A stretch of 64,000 bases of DNA. Source: Butyribacter intestini. Lineage in GTDB: Bacteria; Bacillota; Clostridia; Lachnospirales; Lachnospiraceae. The stretch spans positions 230,436-294,435 of the forward strand of contig LLKB01000006.1 of assembly GCA_001414325.1 (NCBI GenBank). Reading direction: 5' to 3'. A program made the position numbers and the translations under genes. The notes beneath the pieces are model-generated. The model worked only from the letters and a program-made list of their open reading frames with translations. It made no database searches and was not told the origin of the DNA. Every line of letters begins with the position of its first letter. The stretch's first letter is position 1. Below are positions 29,561-38,731 of the stretch, one piece after another.

Positions 29561-29923
29561 CTTATACAGAGGCAGGACTTTTATGACAATACTACGATAG
29601 TTATTTCAGGTGCTCATCCTACAATGGATAATGATTATATGGAAAATTATTATGACGGTTCTAAGGACAGAAGAGTTTATAACTGTTTTATAAATTCTGC
29701 CATTGAGACATCAAATAACAAAAATCGTAAATTTACAAGTATGAATATGTTCCCTACAACACTTGCAGTATTAGGCGTAGACATAGATAGTGACAGACTG
29801 GGTCTTGGAACTAATCTGTATGCAGATAAGAAAACATTAGCAGAAAAATATGGTTATGAATATATAGAACAGGAATTATCTAAAAATTCAAAGTTTTATA
29901 ATAAAGATATTTTGGGTGAATAA
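29561..29923 (+). pseudogene. 3' remnant of an LTA-synthase/phosphoglycerol-transferase-like sulfatase
   Basis: The open frame from 29561 to 29923 reads DFYDNTTIVISGAHPTMDN, then MNMFPTTLAVLGVDID and LGLGTNLYAD. This is the carboxy-terminal part of the alkaline-phosphatase/sulfatase fold of LtaS/MdoB-like enzymes. The usual ISGDH metal-binding motif reads ISGAH, so a ligand Asp is lost. An in-frame stop lies at 29558-29560 and no start is present. Family proteins are about 600 residues; about 120 remain. It sits directly after the IS21 remnant, which may have disrupted it. Confidence 0.75.
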
Positions 29924-29964
29924 GCTGCTTGGAAATATAAGGTCAATATTATAAAGTAAAAAAG

Positions 29965-30012
29965 AATGTGAAAAGGCGGATGCAGTGAGCATCTGCCTTT
30001 TCACATTGAAAT
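29965..30012 (+). terminator. Strong rho-independent terminator
   Basis: A 19-bp stem (29965-29983 with 29989-30007, one G-T pair) closes a 5-base loop and is followed by GAAATTTTT. It isolates the decayed region from glmS. Confidence 0.85.
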
Positions 30013-30047
30013 TTTTCCCCTAAACCTACGCACTTGACATATTTTAG

Positions 30048-30076
30048 TTGCAATTTACAGATAAATTAAATATAAT
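30048..30076 (+). promoter_or_regulatory. Promoter of glmS
   Basis: TTGCAA at 30048-30053, a 17-bp spacer and a consensus TATAAT at 30071-30076. Expected 5' leader is about 55 bases. I see no sign of a glmS ribozyme in this short leader. Confidence 0.7.
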
Positions 30077-30138
30077 AGACTAAGTTTATGATTTTTAATT
30101 GCTTTAGATAATGTTGATGATAAAGGAGACTATAAAAT

Positions 30139-31977
30139 ATGTGTGGAATTGTTGGTTTTATTGGTAAACATCAGGCAGCACCTATTCTTTTGGACAGTTT
30201 GTCTAAGCTTGAATACAGAGGGTATGATTCAGCAGGGCTTGCTGTGAGAAACGGGGATGCAGATATAGAGGTAGTTAAGGCGAAAGGTCGTCTTAAAGTG
30301 CTTGCCGAAAAGACAAATGACGGTAAGGCTATGCAAGGAACTTGTGGTATCGGTCATACAAGATGGGCTACACATGGTGAGCCGTCAGAGACTAATGCAC
30401 ATCCGCATCACAGTGATGATGGTAATGTTGTTGCAGTACATAACGGTATTATTGAGAATTATCAGGAACTTAGAGATAAGCTTGCCAAAAAAGGATATGA
30501 GTTTTATTCACAGACTGATACAGAGGTTGCCGTAAAACTTATTGACTATTATTATAAAAAATATGAGGGAACTCCTGTCGATGCCATCAATCATGCGATG
30601 ATAAGAATCCGTGGTTCGTATGCACTCGCAGTTATGTTTAAGGAGTATCCTGAGGAGATTTATGTTGCAAGAAAAGACAGTCCGATGATTCTTGCTACGG
30701 CAAATGGGGAGTCTTATGTTGCATCTGATGTTCCGGCTATACTCAGCTATGCGAGAAATGTTTATTATATAGGAAATCTTGAAATCGGAAGACTTAGAGC
30801 CGGTGAGATTACTTTTTACAATCTTGACGGTGATGAGATTGAGAAAGAGCCTAAGGAGATTAAGTGGGATGCACAGGCAGCAGAGAAAGCTGGTTTTGAG
30901 CATTTCATGATGAAAGAGATACATGAGCAGCCAAAGGCTATAAAGGATACGCTTGGTTCAGTTGTCAAGGATGGAAAGATTGATCTTTCTAATGTAGGTC
31001 TTGCAAAGGAAGATATTGAAAATATCAGTCAGATTCATATTGTTGCGTGCGGTTCTGCATGGCATGTTGGTATGGTTGCACAGTATGTTATTGAGGATCT
31101 TGCAAGAATACCGGTAAGAGTTGAACTTGCTTCAGAGTTCAGATATAGAAATCCTATTATTGATAAAGATGCACTTGTTATTATAATCAGCCAGTCAGGT
31201 GAGACGGCAGACAGTCTTGCAGCACTCAGGGAAGCTAAGAGCAGGGGAATAAAGACACTCAGTATTGTTAATGTTGTCGGTTCTTCTATTGCAAGAGAGG
31301 CTGACAATGTATTTTATACACTTGCGGGTCCTGAGATTTCAGTTGCCACTACTAAGGCATACAGCACACAGCTTATAGCAAGCTATATTCTTGCTATTGA
31401 GTTTGCTATGGTAAGAGGTCAGATAAATCAGGAGCAGTATGACGGATTTTTGTCAGAACTTAGTGAACTTCCTGATAAGATTCAAAAGATAATAGACGAT
31501 AAAGAGAGACTTCAGTGGTTTGCTTCTAAACAGGCAAATGCAAAGGATATTTTCTTTGTAGGCCGTGGAATAGATTATGCTATCTCACTTGAGGGAAGTC
31601 TCAAGCTTAAGGAGATAAGCTATATTCACTCTGAGGCATATGCGGCAGGTGAACTTAAGCATGGAACTATAAGTCTTATCGAGGATGGAACGCTTGTTAT
31701 AGGTGTGCTTACGCAGAATGGTCTTTATGAAAAGACGATAAGCAATATGGTAGAGTGTAAGAGTAGAGGTGCATACCTCATGGGACTTACTACATATGGC
31801 AACTATAATATAGAAGATACAGTAGAATTTGCAACATATATTCCTAAGACAGATGAGCATTTTGCAGCAAGTCTTGCAGTAATTCCACTTCAGCTTTTAG
31901 CTTATTATGTTTCTGTAGCTAAAGGTCTTGATGTTGATAAGCCTAGAAATCTTGCAAAGAGCGTTACCGTTGAATAA
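30139..31977 (+). CDS. glmS: Glutamine--fructose-6-phosphate aminotransferase (isomerising)
   Basis: 612 aa, the normal family length. The N-terminal glutaminase begins MCGIVGFIG with the catalytic Cys right after the initiator Met, followed by SKLEYRGYDSAG and GIGHTRWATHG. The C-terminal half has two SIS domains (ACGSAWHVGMVAQY, SQSGETADSLAAL, STKAYSTQL-like) and ends KSVTVE, as expected. It makes glucosamine-6-phosphate for peptidoglycan and amino-sugar glycans. Start ATG 30139 with AAGGAG at 30123-30128. Codon use is less AT-skewed than in the polysaccharide locus. Confidence 0.97.
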   Translation: MCGIVGFIGKHQAAPILLDSLSKLEYRGYDSAGLAVRNGDADIEVVKAKGRLKVLAEKTNDGKAMQGTCGIGHTRWATHGEPSETNAHPHHSDDGNVVAVHNGIIENYQELRDKLAKKGYEFYSQTDTEVAVKLIDYYYKKYEGTPVDAINHAMIRIRGSYALAVMFKEYPEEIYVARKDSPMILATANGESYVASDVPAILSYARNVYYIGNLEIGRLRAGEITFYNLDGDEIEKEPKEIKWDAQAAEKAGFEHFMMKEIHEQPKAIKDTLGSVVKDGKIDLSNVGLAKEDIENISQIHIVACGSAWHVGMVAQYVIEDLARIPVRVELASEFRYRNPIIDKDALVIIISQSGETADSLAALREAKSRGIKTLSIVNVVGSSIAREADNVFYTLAGPEISVATTKAYSTQLIASYILAIEFAMVRGQINQEQYDGFLSELSELPDKIQKIIDDKERLQWFASKQANAKDIFFVGRGIDYAISLEGSLKLKEISYIHSEAYAAGELKHGTISLIEDGTLVIGVLTQNGLYEKTISNMVECKSRGAYLMGLTTYGNYNIEDTVEFATYIPKTDEHFAASLAVIPLQLLAYYVSVAKGLDVDKPRNLAKSVTVE

Positions 31978-32061
31978 ATGTTGTTTGGACGGATATGAAC
32001 AGGAATGTATGATAGATTATTAACGGAAAGCCGTAATGGAATGGAGACTAACAGATAAGAT

Positions 32062-32490
32062 ATGATTAAAAAAATATGGGATTTATATTTAAAGTATAAA
32101 GAGCCAATCCTTTACCTTGTGTTCGGAGGATTTACGACACTTATAAACATTGTGGCATATGCGGTTTGCAAGCATCTTATAGGGATAGATACTATCCCCA
32201 GCAATGCAATAGCGTGGGTGCTCGGTGTTGCGTTTGCGTATGTGACAAACAAGATTTTTGTTTTCGAGAGCAAAACTGATACACTTTCGGCATTACTCAA
32301 AGAGTGTATGTCATTTGTATGGTGCCGTCTGGCTACCGGGGTTATGGATATGGTTATAATGTATGTGACTGTTGACTGCCTGCACTGGTCGGATATGATA
32401 ATGAAAATATTGTCGAATGTCCTCGTGATAGTTTTGAATTTTGTGTTCAGTAAACTTATTATTTTTGCTAAAAAGGCTGAGAGCGTATAA
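32062..32490 (+). CDS. GtrA family membrane protein
   Basis: 142 aa with four helices: YLVFGGFTTLINIVAYAV near residue 18, NAIAWVLGVAFAYVTNKIFVF near 50, WCRLATGVMDMVIMYV near 85, and the last near 120 (VIVLNFVFSKLIIF). The GGFTT and NFxFSK motifs are typical of GtrA proteins, thought to flip or present polyprenyl-phosphate sugars for glycan decoration. It is a plausible partner for the DPM-like synthase at 18482 despite the distance. Confidence 0.85.
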   Translation: MIKKIWDLYLKYKEPILYLVFGGFTTLINIVAYAVCKHLIGIDTIPSNAIAWVLGVAFAYVTNKIFVFESKTDTLSALLKECMSFVWCRLATGVMDMVIMYVTVDCLHWSDMIMKILSNVLVIVLNFVFSKLIIFAKKAESV

Positions 32491-32620
32491 GGGGCAGTCA
32501 CACCTGCTTAATTAGGCATTTGTGAAAATGGCATAATCCTTGATTAAATAGAGAAATTAACACAGGATATAATTAGTTTTGCATTTACCTACATGACAAA
32601 TAGGTGTAAGGAGAAAAAAC

Positions 32621-33094
32621 ATGAATAAATCAAAGAAAACAATAATATGTATAGCAATAGCAGTTGTTGTGATAATATGTGCCGTTATCTTAAAAAATAC
32701 GGTTTTTGCACCAAAGGGTGCATTTAAGGAGGGCAGTTCAGGTGTCATTGAGTATTCCGGTTATAATGTTGAGGGGCTTCACTATGGGTTTAACACCCAG
32801 CAGGAATGTTATCTGAAAACGGACAATTATAACGGAGTAAAAGAAATTGATGTTAATTTTGCTGAAACAGCAGAACAGGATGTTGTTTTAAGTCTTAAAT
32901 TTTTTGACAAAGATGGTAATAAATTGACTGATTACATCAATGCAACATGGAAAAAAGGAACAAATTATTGCAGGATTCCTGTTAAGGACAGCGAAAAATA
33001 TTCGGGTTATAAGATTATGATACCGCATGATTTTACACTTGACAGTATCAATTTTTCTTCAAAAGAAGGCGGAGACTTAAAGAACCCTAATTAA
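32621..33094 (+). CDS. Membrane-anchored small protein of unknown function
   Basis: 157 aa. A basic start (MNKSKKT) and one helix at residues ~7-25 give a signal-anchor. The outer ~130 residues are beta-rich (IEYSGYNVEGLHYGF, YNGVKEIDVNFAET, FFDKDGNKLTDYINATW), like a small carbohydrate-binding or jelly-roll module. I do not recognise a family. Start ATG 32621 behind AAGGAG. It lies among precursor genes for surface glycans, so an extracytoplasmic role is likely. Confidence 0.6.
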   Translation: MNKSKKTIICIAIAVVVIICAVILKNTVFAPKGAFKEGSSGVIEYSGYNVEGLHYGFNTQQECYLKTDNYNGVKEIDVNFAETAEQDVVLSLKFFDKDGNKLTDYINATWKKGTNYCRIPVKDSEKYSGYKIMIPHDFTLDSINFSSKEGGDLKNPN

Positions 33095-33214
33095 GATTTA
33101 AAATCATAAGAAATGCCTTTGATAAAATTTTTAAAAATGTGTATGCAGTTAAAAAGACTGCTGGTATAAAGCGTGTGAATAAGTTGTCTGATTATGACGG
33201 AAAAGGGGAAAAAT

Positions 33215-34306
33215 ATGAAATACGATTACTTAATAGTAGGTGCGGGACTGTTTGGTGCGGTTTTTGCACATGAAGCACATAAAAAGGGAAAGAAATGTCT
33301 TGTTATCGACAAGAGAGAGCATCTTGCAGGTAATATTTATACTGAAAAAATTGATGATATTGATGTTCACAAATACGGAGCACATATTTTTCATACTTCT
33401 GACAAGAGGATATGGCAGTATGTAAATCAATTTGCAGAGTTTAATAATTATATAAATTCTCCGGTTGCCATATATGGGGATGAACTTTATAATCTTCCGT
33501 TCAATATGAATACTTTCAGCAAGATGTGGGGCATTAAGACTCCGGCTGAAGCTAAGGCTGTGATAGAAAGGCAGATTGCTGAGTTAAATATAGGTGAGCC
33601 AAAAAATCTTGAGGAGCAGGCTTTAAAACTTGCCGGTAAAGATGTGTATGAGAAACTTGTAAAAGGATATACCCAGAAACAGTGGGGCAGGGAATGTAAG
33701 GAGCTTCCTGCATTTATCATAAAAAGACTTCCTCTTAGATTTACTTATGATAACAATTATTTCAATGACAGGTATCAGGGTATTCCGGTTGAAGGTTATA
33801 CAAAAATGATTGAGAATATGCTTAAGGGCATTGAAGTTAAACTTTCAGTCGATTATTTTGATATAAAAAATCAGATTGATGCCGATAAAATAATATATAC
33901 AGGTATGATAGACCGGTTTTTTGATTATAAACTCGGTGTTCTTGAGTACCGTTCAGTCAGATTTGAGACTGAAAAGCTTGATATGGAGAATTATCAGGGA
34001 AATGCAGTTGTCAATTATACTTCTGCGGATGTACCTTATACGAGGATAATCGAGCATAAGCATTTTAATTTTGGAAAACAGCCCGTAACTATTATAAGCA
34101 GGGAGTATTCTTCTGAGTGGAAAAAGGGTGATGAACCGTATTATCCGGTCAACAATGAAAAAAATGACAGTCTTTACCGGCAGTATGAGGAGCTTGCAAA
34201 AAATGAGAAAAATGTTTTATTTGGCGGAAGACTCGGTCAGTACAAATATTATGATATGGATAAGGTTATTGCGGCAGCACTTGAAATGTGTGATAATGAG
34301 TTATAG
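33215..34306 (+). CDS. glf: UDP-galactopyranose mutase
   Basis: 363 aa from ATG 33215 (AAGGGG upstream); a start at 33194 lacks support. The FAD-binding motif YDYLIVGAGLFGAVFAHE opens the protein. HKYGAHIFHTSDKRIWQYVNQF near residue 50, GKDVYEKLVKGYTQKQWGR near 145 and GRLGQYKYYDMDKVI near the end are diagnostic. It converts UDP-galactopyranose to UDP-galactofuranose, implying Galf in the surface glycan. It works with galE just downstream. Confidence 0.95.
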   Translation: MKYDYLIVGAGLFGAVFAHEAHKKGKKCLVIDKREHLAGNIYTEKIDDIDVHKYGAHIFHTSDKRIWQYVNQFAEFNNYINSPVAIYGDELYNLPFNMNTFSKMWGIKTPAEAKAVIERQIAELNIGEPKNLEEQALKLAGKDVYEKLVKGYTQKQWGRECKELPAFIIKRLPLRFTYDNNYFNDRYQGIPVEGYTKMIENMLKGIEVKLSVDYFDIKNQIDADKIIYTGMIDRFFDYKLGVLEYRSVRFETEKLDMENYQGNAVVNYTSADVPYTRIIEHKHFNFGKQPVTIISREYSSEWKKGDEPYYPVNNEKNDSLYRQYEELAKNEKNVLFGGRLGQYKYYDMDKVIAAALEMCDNEL

Positions 34307-34429
34307 GAAAAGTGTATGAACATATGAGAGATGTTTTGTATCACATTGAGTGTGTGGTTTATGACATTGATTGATAAATTAAGCAGAAAACAGACGGAAA
34401 AATAATAGATTAACGAAATGAGGTGCTTT

Positions 34430-35443
34430 ATGAAGATTTTAGTAACCGGTGGAGCAGGTTTTATTGCAAGCCATACAAATGTGGAACTTTTAAATGCAGG
34501 TTATGATGTAGTAGTTGTGGATAATCTTGTAAATTCCAGCAGGGAGTCTGTTGCAAGGGTTGAAGAACTTACAGGAAAAAAGATTTCTTTTTATGAGGAA
34601 GATCTTTTAAACGAAAAAGCCATTGATGCTATATTTGAAAAGGAAAACATAGATTCTGTAATTCATTTTGCTGCACTTAAAGCAGTCGGTGAATCATGCC
34701 AGATACCTCTTAGATATTTTGATAACAATCTTACAGGTACATTAAATCTTTTAAAGGTTATGGAAAAGCATGGTGTTAAGTCGATAGTTTTCAGCTCATC
34801 GGCTACTGTTTACGGAAAGCCTGAATCTGTGCCTATTAGAGAAGATTTTCCACTGTCGGTATCAAATCCTTATGGACGAACAAAGCTTATAATAGAAGAT
34901 ATGCTCAGAGATATATACAAATCTGATAATGAGTGGGATATAGCACTGCTTAGATATTTTAATCCTATCGGAGCACATGAGAGTGGAATGATAGGTGAAA
35001 ATCCGCATGGCATACCAAATAATCTTCTGCCATATGTAGCAAAAGTGGCTGCAGGACAGCTTGAATGTGTAAATGTTTTTGGCGATGATTATGATACACC
35101 GGATGGAACCGGAGTGCGTGATTATATTCATGTTGTTGACCTTGCAACAGGTCATATAAAGGCTCTTGAGAAACTTGTCACACATCCGGGACTTGTGACT
35201 TACAATCTTGGAACAGGCGTTGGCTACAGTGTTCTTGATATAATTAAGAATTTTGAAAAAGCTTGTGGAAAAGAGATACCATACAAGATTACCCCACGCA
35301 GACCGGGAGATATTGATATGTGTTATGCCGACCCGGCAAAAGCTAAGGAGGAACTTGGCTGGGAGGCAACGAGAAGCATAGATAAGATGTGTGAAGATGC
35401 ATGGAGATGGCAGACTAAAAATCCTAATGGTTATGAGGGATAA
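34430..35443 (+). CDS. galE: UDP-glucose 4-epimerase
   Basis: 337 aa. Extended SDR enzyme with NAD-binding TGGAGFIASHTNVELL, DNLVNSS, SSSATVYGKPE (catalytic Ser/Thr) and the NPYGRTK Tyr/Lys pair near residue 147. DGTGVRDYIHVVDLA and GTGVGYSVLD near the C-terminus are GalE-specific. It interconverts UDP-glucose and UDP-galactose and so feeds glf. Start chosen at ATG 34430, with GAGG at 34420-34423; an earlier in-frame ATG at 34418 overlaps that site. The usual GGAGYIGSH reads GGAGFIASH, a mild variation. Confidence 0.94.
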   Translation: MKILVTGGAGFIASHTNVELLNAGYDVVVVDNLVNSSRESVARVEELTGKKISFYEEDLLNEKAIDAIFEKENIDSVIHFAALKAVGESCQIPLRYFDNNLTGTLNLLKVMEKHGVKSIVFSSSATVYGKPESVPIREDFPLSVSNPYGRTKLIIEDMLRDIYKSDNEWDIALLRYFNPIGAHESGMIGENPHGIPNNLLPYVAKVAAGQLECVNVFGDDYDTPDGTGVRDYIHVVDLATGHIKALEKLVTHPGLVTYNLGTGVGYSVLDIIKNFEKACGKEIPYKITPRRPGDIDMCYADPAKAKEELGWEATRSIDKMCEDAWRWQTKNPNGYEG

Positions 35444-35625
35444 GATGATGTGTGGACAAAGTCAGGTAGGTATGTATGTTTAAATACAAAGTTTTGGCTA
35501 GAAGTTTGTCCCCGGTTTAATAAAATATATTGCAGGAAAATGTCTGATACTTTGTGACAGCTTTGAAACGGAGAATCAGAGTAGGATTGTTATTTTGATT
35601 TTGCAGATTGCAGGAGGACTAAAAG

Positions 35626-36612
35626 TTGGAAAAACAAAATGCAGAAATGATGGAATATCTTAAATCCTTAGAAAATATTGTTCAGTTTCAGAGTTATGTT
35701 TTGGAACATATACACGATGATTTTTCAGTTTTGTTTAAGGTGCTTTCAAAGTGCTTTGGAATGGATGCAATGTTGACATATTCGTGTACAGAGTCAGGTA
35801 TTGTTGACAGTGTGGTTTACAGAAAAGATTCGGATGATGTGACAAAATATCAGACATATCTCAATGCAGGAATGGGGAGACTGTTTAATACCAGACATTA
35901 TATATATACATCTGTTGCTGAAATGTCAGATGATATGAGAGAAGAATTATTGAGTTGTTATGAGTTTATTGAAAACAAAAGGATAGTAGTTTGTTCAGGA
36001 ATAGTAGAGGGTGTTTTATATAGCATTGTTCTTGTGCTTGGTGAGCAGGATGAGGAAGTGGGAATTGATTTTAATGATTGTTCTGATATGTTTTTAAACG
36101 CTGTGCATCTTATGATGGAAAATAAGATAATGAGTGAGAAAATGCGCTATGACAGTGAACATGATCTTCTCACGGGACTTTATAACAGACGAAGTTATTT
36201 CACGAAAAGCAGGGAAGAATATACTATGCTTGCATCAGTCGGTATATTTTTCATGGATGTAAATCATCTGAAAGAGACGAACGACAGATATGGACATGAT
36301 GCCGGGGATGCACTTCTTAAAAAGGCTGCCGAGAGTATTAAGGCTATGTTGTCTGAAAATATACACGGTTTCAGAATGGGTGGCGATGAGTTTATAATGG
36401 TTGCATTAAATTGTGCTGAAAGTGATGTCACCAAGATAAAGGAAAGATGGGAAAAAGAGCTAGAAATAGTCAATGAAAAGTATGGTATGAGTCCGTGCAG
36501 TGTGGCTGTTGGAACAGCATTTGCAAAAGGCTCATTCAGAATAGAGGAATTGTGCAAGATAGCAGATGACAGAATGTATGAGGATAAAAAAAGAAAGCAT
36601 AATTGCAGATAA
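35626..36612 (+). CDS. GGDEF-domain protein (putative diguanylate cyclase)
   Basis: 328 aa starting at TTG 35626, with AGGAGG at 35612-35617. Residues 1-175 look like a GAF/PAS-like sensory region without a clear membrane helix. The GGDEF domain begins near residue 180 (YDSEHDLLTGLYNRRSYF) with DVNHLKETNDRYGHDAGDA and an intact RMGGDEFIM near residue 252, so cyclic-di-GMP synthesis is likely. No RxxD inhibitory site is obvious. The stop is near the tyrS ribosome binding site, so the two may be co-transcribed. Confidence 0.87.
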   Translation: MEKQNAEMMEYLKSLENIVQFQSYVLEHIHDDFSVLFKVLSKCFGMDAMLTYSCTESGIVDSVVYRKDSDDVTKYQTYLNAGMGRLFNTRHYIYTSVAEMSDDMREELLSCYEFIENKRIVVCSGIVEGVLYSIVLVLGEQDEEVGIDFNDCSDMFLNAVHLMMENKIMSEKMRYDSEHDLLTGLYNRRSYFTKSREEYTMLASVGIFFMDVNHLKETNDRYGHDAGDALLKKAAESIKAMLSENIHGFRMGGDEFIMVALNCAESDVTKIKERWEKELEIVNEKYGMSPCSVAVGTAFAKGSFRIEELCKIADDRMYEDKKRKHNCR

Positions 36613-36629
36613 ATGGAGGAATTATAATT

Positions 36630-37859
36630 ATGAAATTATACGATGAGTTAGTGGCTCGTGGTCTTATAGCACAGGTCACAGACGAGAAAGAGATAAAGGA
36701 ACTTATAAACAATGGTAAGGCAACTTTTTATATCGGTTTTGATCCGACAGCTGACAGTCTTCATGTGGGGCATTTTATGGCTCTCTGTCTTATGAAGAGA
36801 CTCCAGATGGCAGGAAATAAGCCAATCGCACTTATCGGTGGTGGTACGGCAATGATTGGTGATCCATCAGGAAGAACGGACATGAGACAGATGATGACTG
36901 TCGAGACGATAAATCATAATGTTGAATGTTTCAAGAAACAGATGAGCCGTTTTATTGAGTTTGGCGAGGGTAAGGCAATGCTTGTAAACAATGCTGATTG
37001 GCTTACAGACTTAAATTATATGGAAGTTTTAAGAGATATAGGACCACATTTTACAGTCAATCGTATGCTTGCCGCTGAATGTTACAAGCAGAGAATGGAG
37101 AAGGGACTTTCATTCCTTGAATTTAACTACATGATAATGCAGAGTTTTGATTTCTACACATTATATCAGAAATACGGCTGTAACATGGAGTTTGGTGGGG
37201 ATGACCAGTGGAGTAATATGCTCGGTGGTACTGAGCTTATCAGAAGAAAGCTTGGTAAGGACGCATATGCAATGACTATAAATCTTTTACTTAACTCTGA
37301 AGGAAAGAAGATGGGTAAGACACAGTCAGGAGCAGTTTGGCTTGACCCGGACAAGACTTCCCCGTTTGACTTCTTCCAGTATTGGAGAAATGTTAGTGAT
37401 GCTGATGTACTTAAATGTCTCCGTATGCTCACATTCCTTCCATTAGAGCAGATTGATGAGATGGACAAGTGGGAAGGCAGCAAGTTAAATGAAGCTAAGG
37501 AGATACTTGCATTTGAACTTACAAAACTCGTTCACGGCGAGGAGGAAGCAAACAAGGCAAAAGAGGGTGCAAGAGCATTATTTGCAGGTGGTGGAAATAC
37601 ATCACAGATGCCTGTTACTGAACTTTCTGGTGAAGATTTTGATGTGGATGGAAATATAGGAATACTTACACTTCTCGTAAAGGCAGGACTTGCTTCGTCA
37701 AATGGTGAGGCGAGAAGAAATGTGCAGCAGGGTGGAGTTTCTGTCGATGGTGAGAAAGTTACAGAGCCTAAATCTGTTATCAATAAAGATAATATCACGG
37801 AAGATGGTATTGTACTCAAACGAGGAAAGAAAAAATTTATGAAAATTGTTGTTAAATAA
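36630..37859 (+). CDS. tyrS: Tyrosyl-tRNA synthetase
   Basis: 409 aa, class I synthetase. The HIGH-like motif is in DSLHVGHFMAL near residue 46. QSFDFYTLYQKYGC and GGDDQWSNMLGG form the tyrosine and ATP pocket. The KMSKS-like loop is GKKMGKTQSGAVW near residue 228. The last ~65 residues form an S4 RNA-binding domain (GEARRNVQQGGVSVDGEKV). Start ATG 36630 behind GGAGG at 36615-36619. No T-box leader is present, unlike many Firmicute tyrS genes. Confidence 0.96.
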   Translation: MKLYDELVARGLIAQVTDEKEIKELINNGKATFYIGFDPTADSLHVGHFMALCLMKRLQMAGNKPIALIGGGTAMIGDPSGRTDMRQMMTVETINHNVECFKKQMSRFIEFGEGKAMLVNNADWLTDLNYMEVLRDIGPHFTVNRMLAAECYKQRMEKGLSFLEFNYMIMQSFDFYTLYQKYGCNMEFGGDDQWSNMLGGTELIRRKLGKDAYAMTINLLLNSEGKKMGKTQSGAVWLDPDKTSPFDFFQYWRNVSDADVLKCLRMLTFLPLEQIDEMDKWEGSKLNEAKEILAFELTKLVHGEEEANKAKEGARALFAGGGNTSQMPVTELSGEDFDVDGNIGILTLLVKAGLASSNGEARRNVQQGGVSVDGEKVTEPKSVINKDNITEDGIVLKRGKKKFMKIVVK

Positions 37860-38021
37860 TTGAAAAATGAATAACTTTGCTAAACTCGTAACATACTATG
37901 TTTAAGAGATGGGATGATTGCACTGATTGACCTGTTTCTAATGCGTGGCTGTTGCTGGAATCTTATGGCAGCGGTAATGCTTCACTTAAGTACAAAAATA
38001 TAGTTGTGTTAGGAGGAAATT

Positions 38022-38495
38022 ATGCGAAGAAGAATTGTGATGTTAATAACTACATTGGCATTATCTACTATGATGCTTGCCGGTTGTGGAAACGGTAAGA
38101 ACAATAATTCGGTTACATCATCTGCTACACAGGAACCTGAGGCTGAAAAGACAGCTGGACCTGTTGTAAATGAGGATGACAGTGATTATGATGAGAGTGA
38201 TATGACCGGTGATGATGACGGTGTTGTGGGTGATGTTGTTGATGATGCAGCAGATGTAGTTGACGATGTTGCGGATGATACGGCGGATGTTGTCGATGAT
38301 GCTACAGGAAATCAGGGAACTGATGGAACAGCAAATAATGCGGGACAGGCAGGGACAACTGGCAATGCAAATGGAAATACTGCAACAGCAAAACCTAAAA
38401 CGACAAAGAAGCCAAACAAAAAGAAAGCAAATAATAAGAAAAATACAAACAAGAATACAGACAAAAACAATAATAAAAAGAACAACAAAAGATAA
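38022..38495 (+). CDS. Low-complexity lipoprotein
   Basis: 157 aa with a lipoprotein signal peptide (MRRRIVMLITTLALSTMMLAGCG); the lipobox LAGC puts the lipidated Cys at residue 22. The mature part has an acidic segment built from short VVDDAAD/VVDDVAD/VVDDATG repeats (about residues 70-97), then an Asn/Gly/Thr stretch, and a Lys/Asn-rich tail (KKPNKKKANNKKNTNKN). The acid-to-base charge gradient suggests an extended tether interacting with wall polymers. No enzyme domain. Start ATG 38022 after AGGAGG. Confidence 0.75.
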   Translation: MRRRIVMLITTLALSTMMLAGCGNGKNNNSVTSSATQEPEAEKTAGPVVNEDDSDYDESDMTGDDDGVVGDVVDDAADVVDDVADDTADVVDDATGNQGTDGTANNAGQAGTTGNANGNTATAKPKTTKKPNKKKANNKKNTNKNTDKNNNKKNNKR

Positions 38496-38583
38496 TGGTA
38501 ACATGAAATAAGCCGGGGTGCACTTATTGTTTTTACAATCGGTGGCATAAAAACAGACGGTTTCTGGTATAAAATTTATAATA

Positions 38584-38619
38584 AAAACGGGTAAAATATT
38601 AAGTTTTACCCGTTTTTTT
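38584..38619 (+). terminator. Rho-independent terminator after the lipoprotein
   Basis: AAAACGGGTAAAA at 38584-38596 pairs perfectly with TTTTACCCGTTTT at 38604-38616 around a 7-base loop, followed by TTT. Confidence 0.85.
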
Positions 38620-38731
38620 CAAATAAATAATTTTAGTAGTTAACAGATTTATGAGCAATTAGTGAAACAAATTGCGAATATCCCTGAATATAAATAGTTT
38701 TACTAATTATTGCAAGCAGACGCTTTGCTGA

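Noticed and set aside
30077..30138. glmS ribozyme
   Set aside because: The leader is only about 60 bases; the ribozyme core is longer and its conserved blocks are absent.
36600..36632. T-box leader upstream of tyrS
   Set aside because: The gap to the GGDEF gene is under 20 bp, and no specifier or antiterminator structure is present.
38118..38548. Antisense frames over the lipoprotein gene
   Set aside because: Hydrophobic runs here are the complement of the acidic and lysine repeats, not real membrane proteins.
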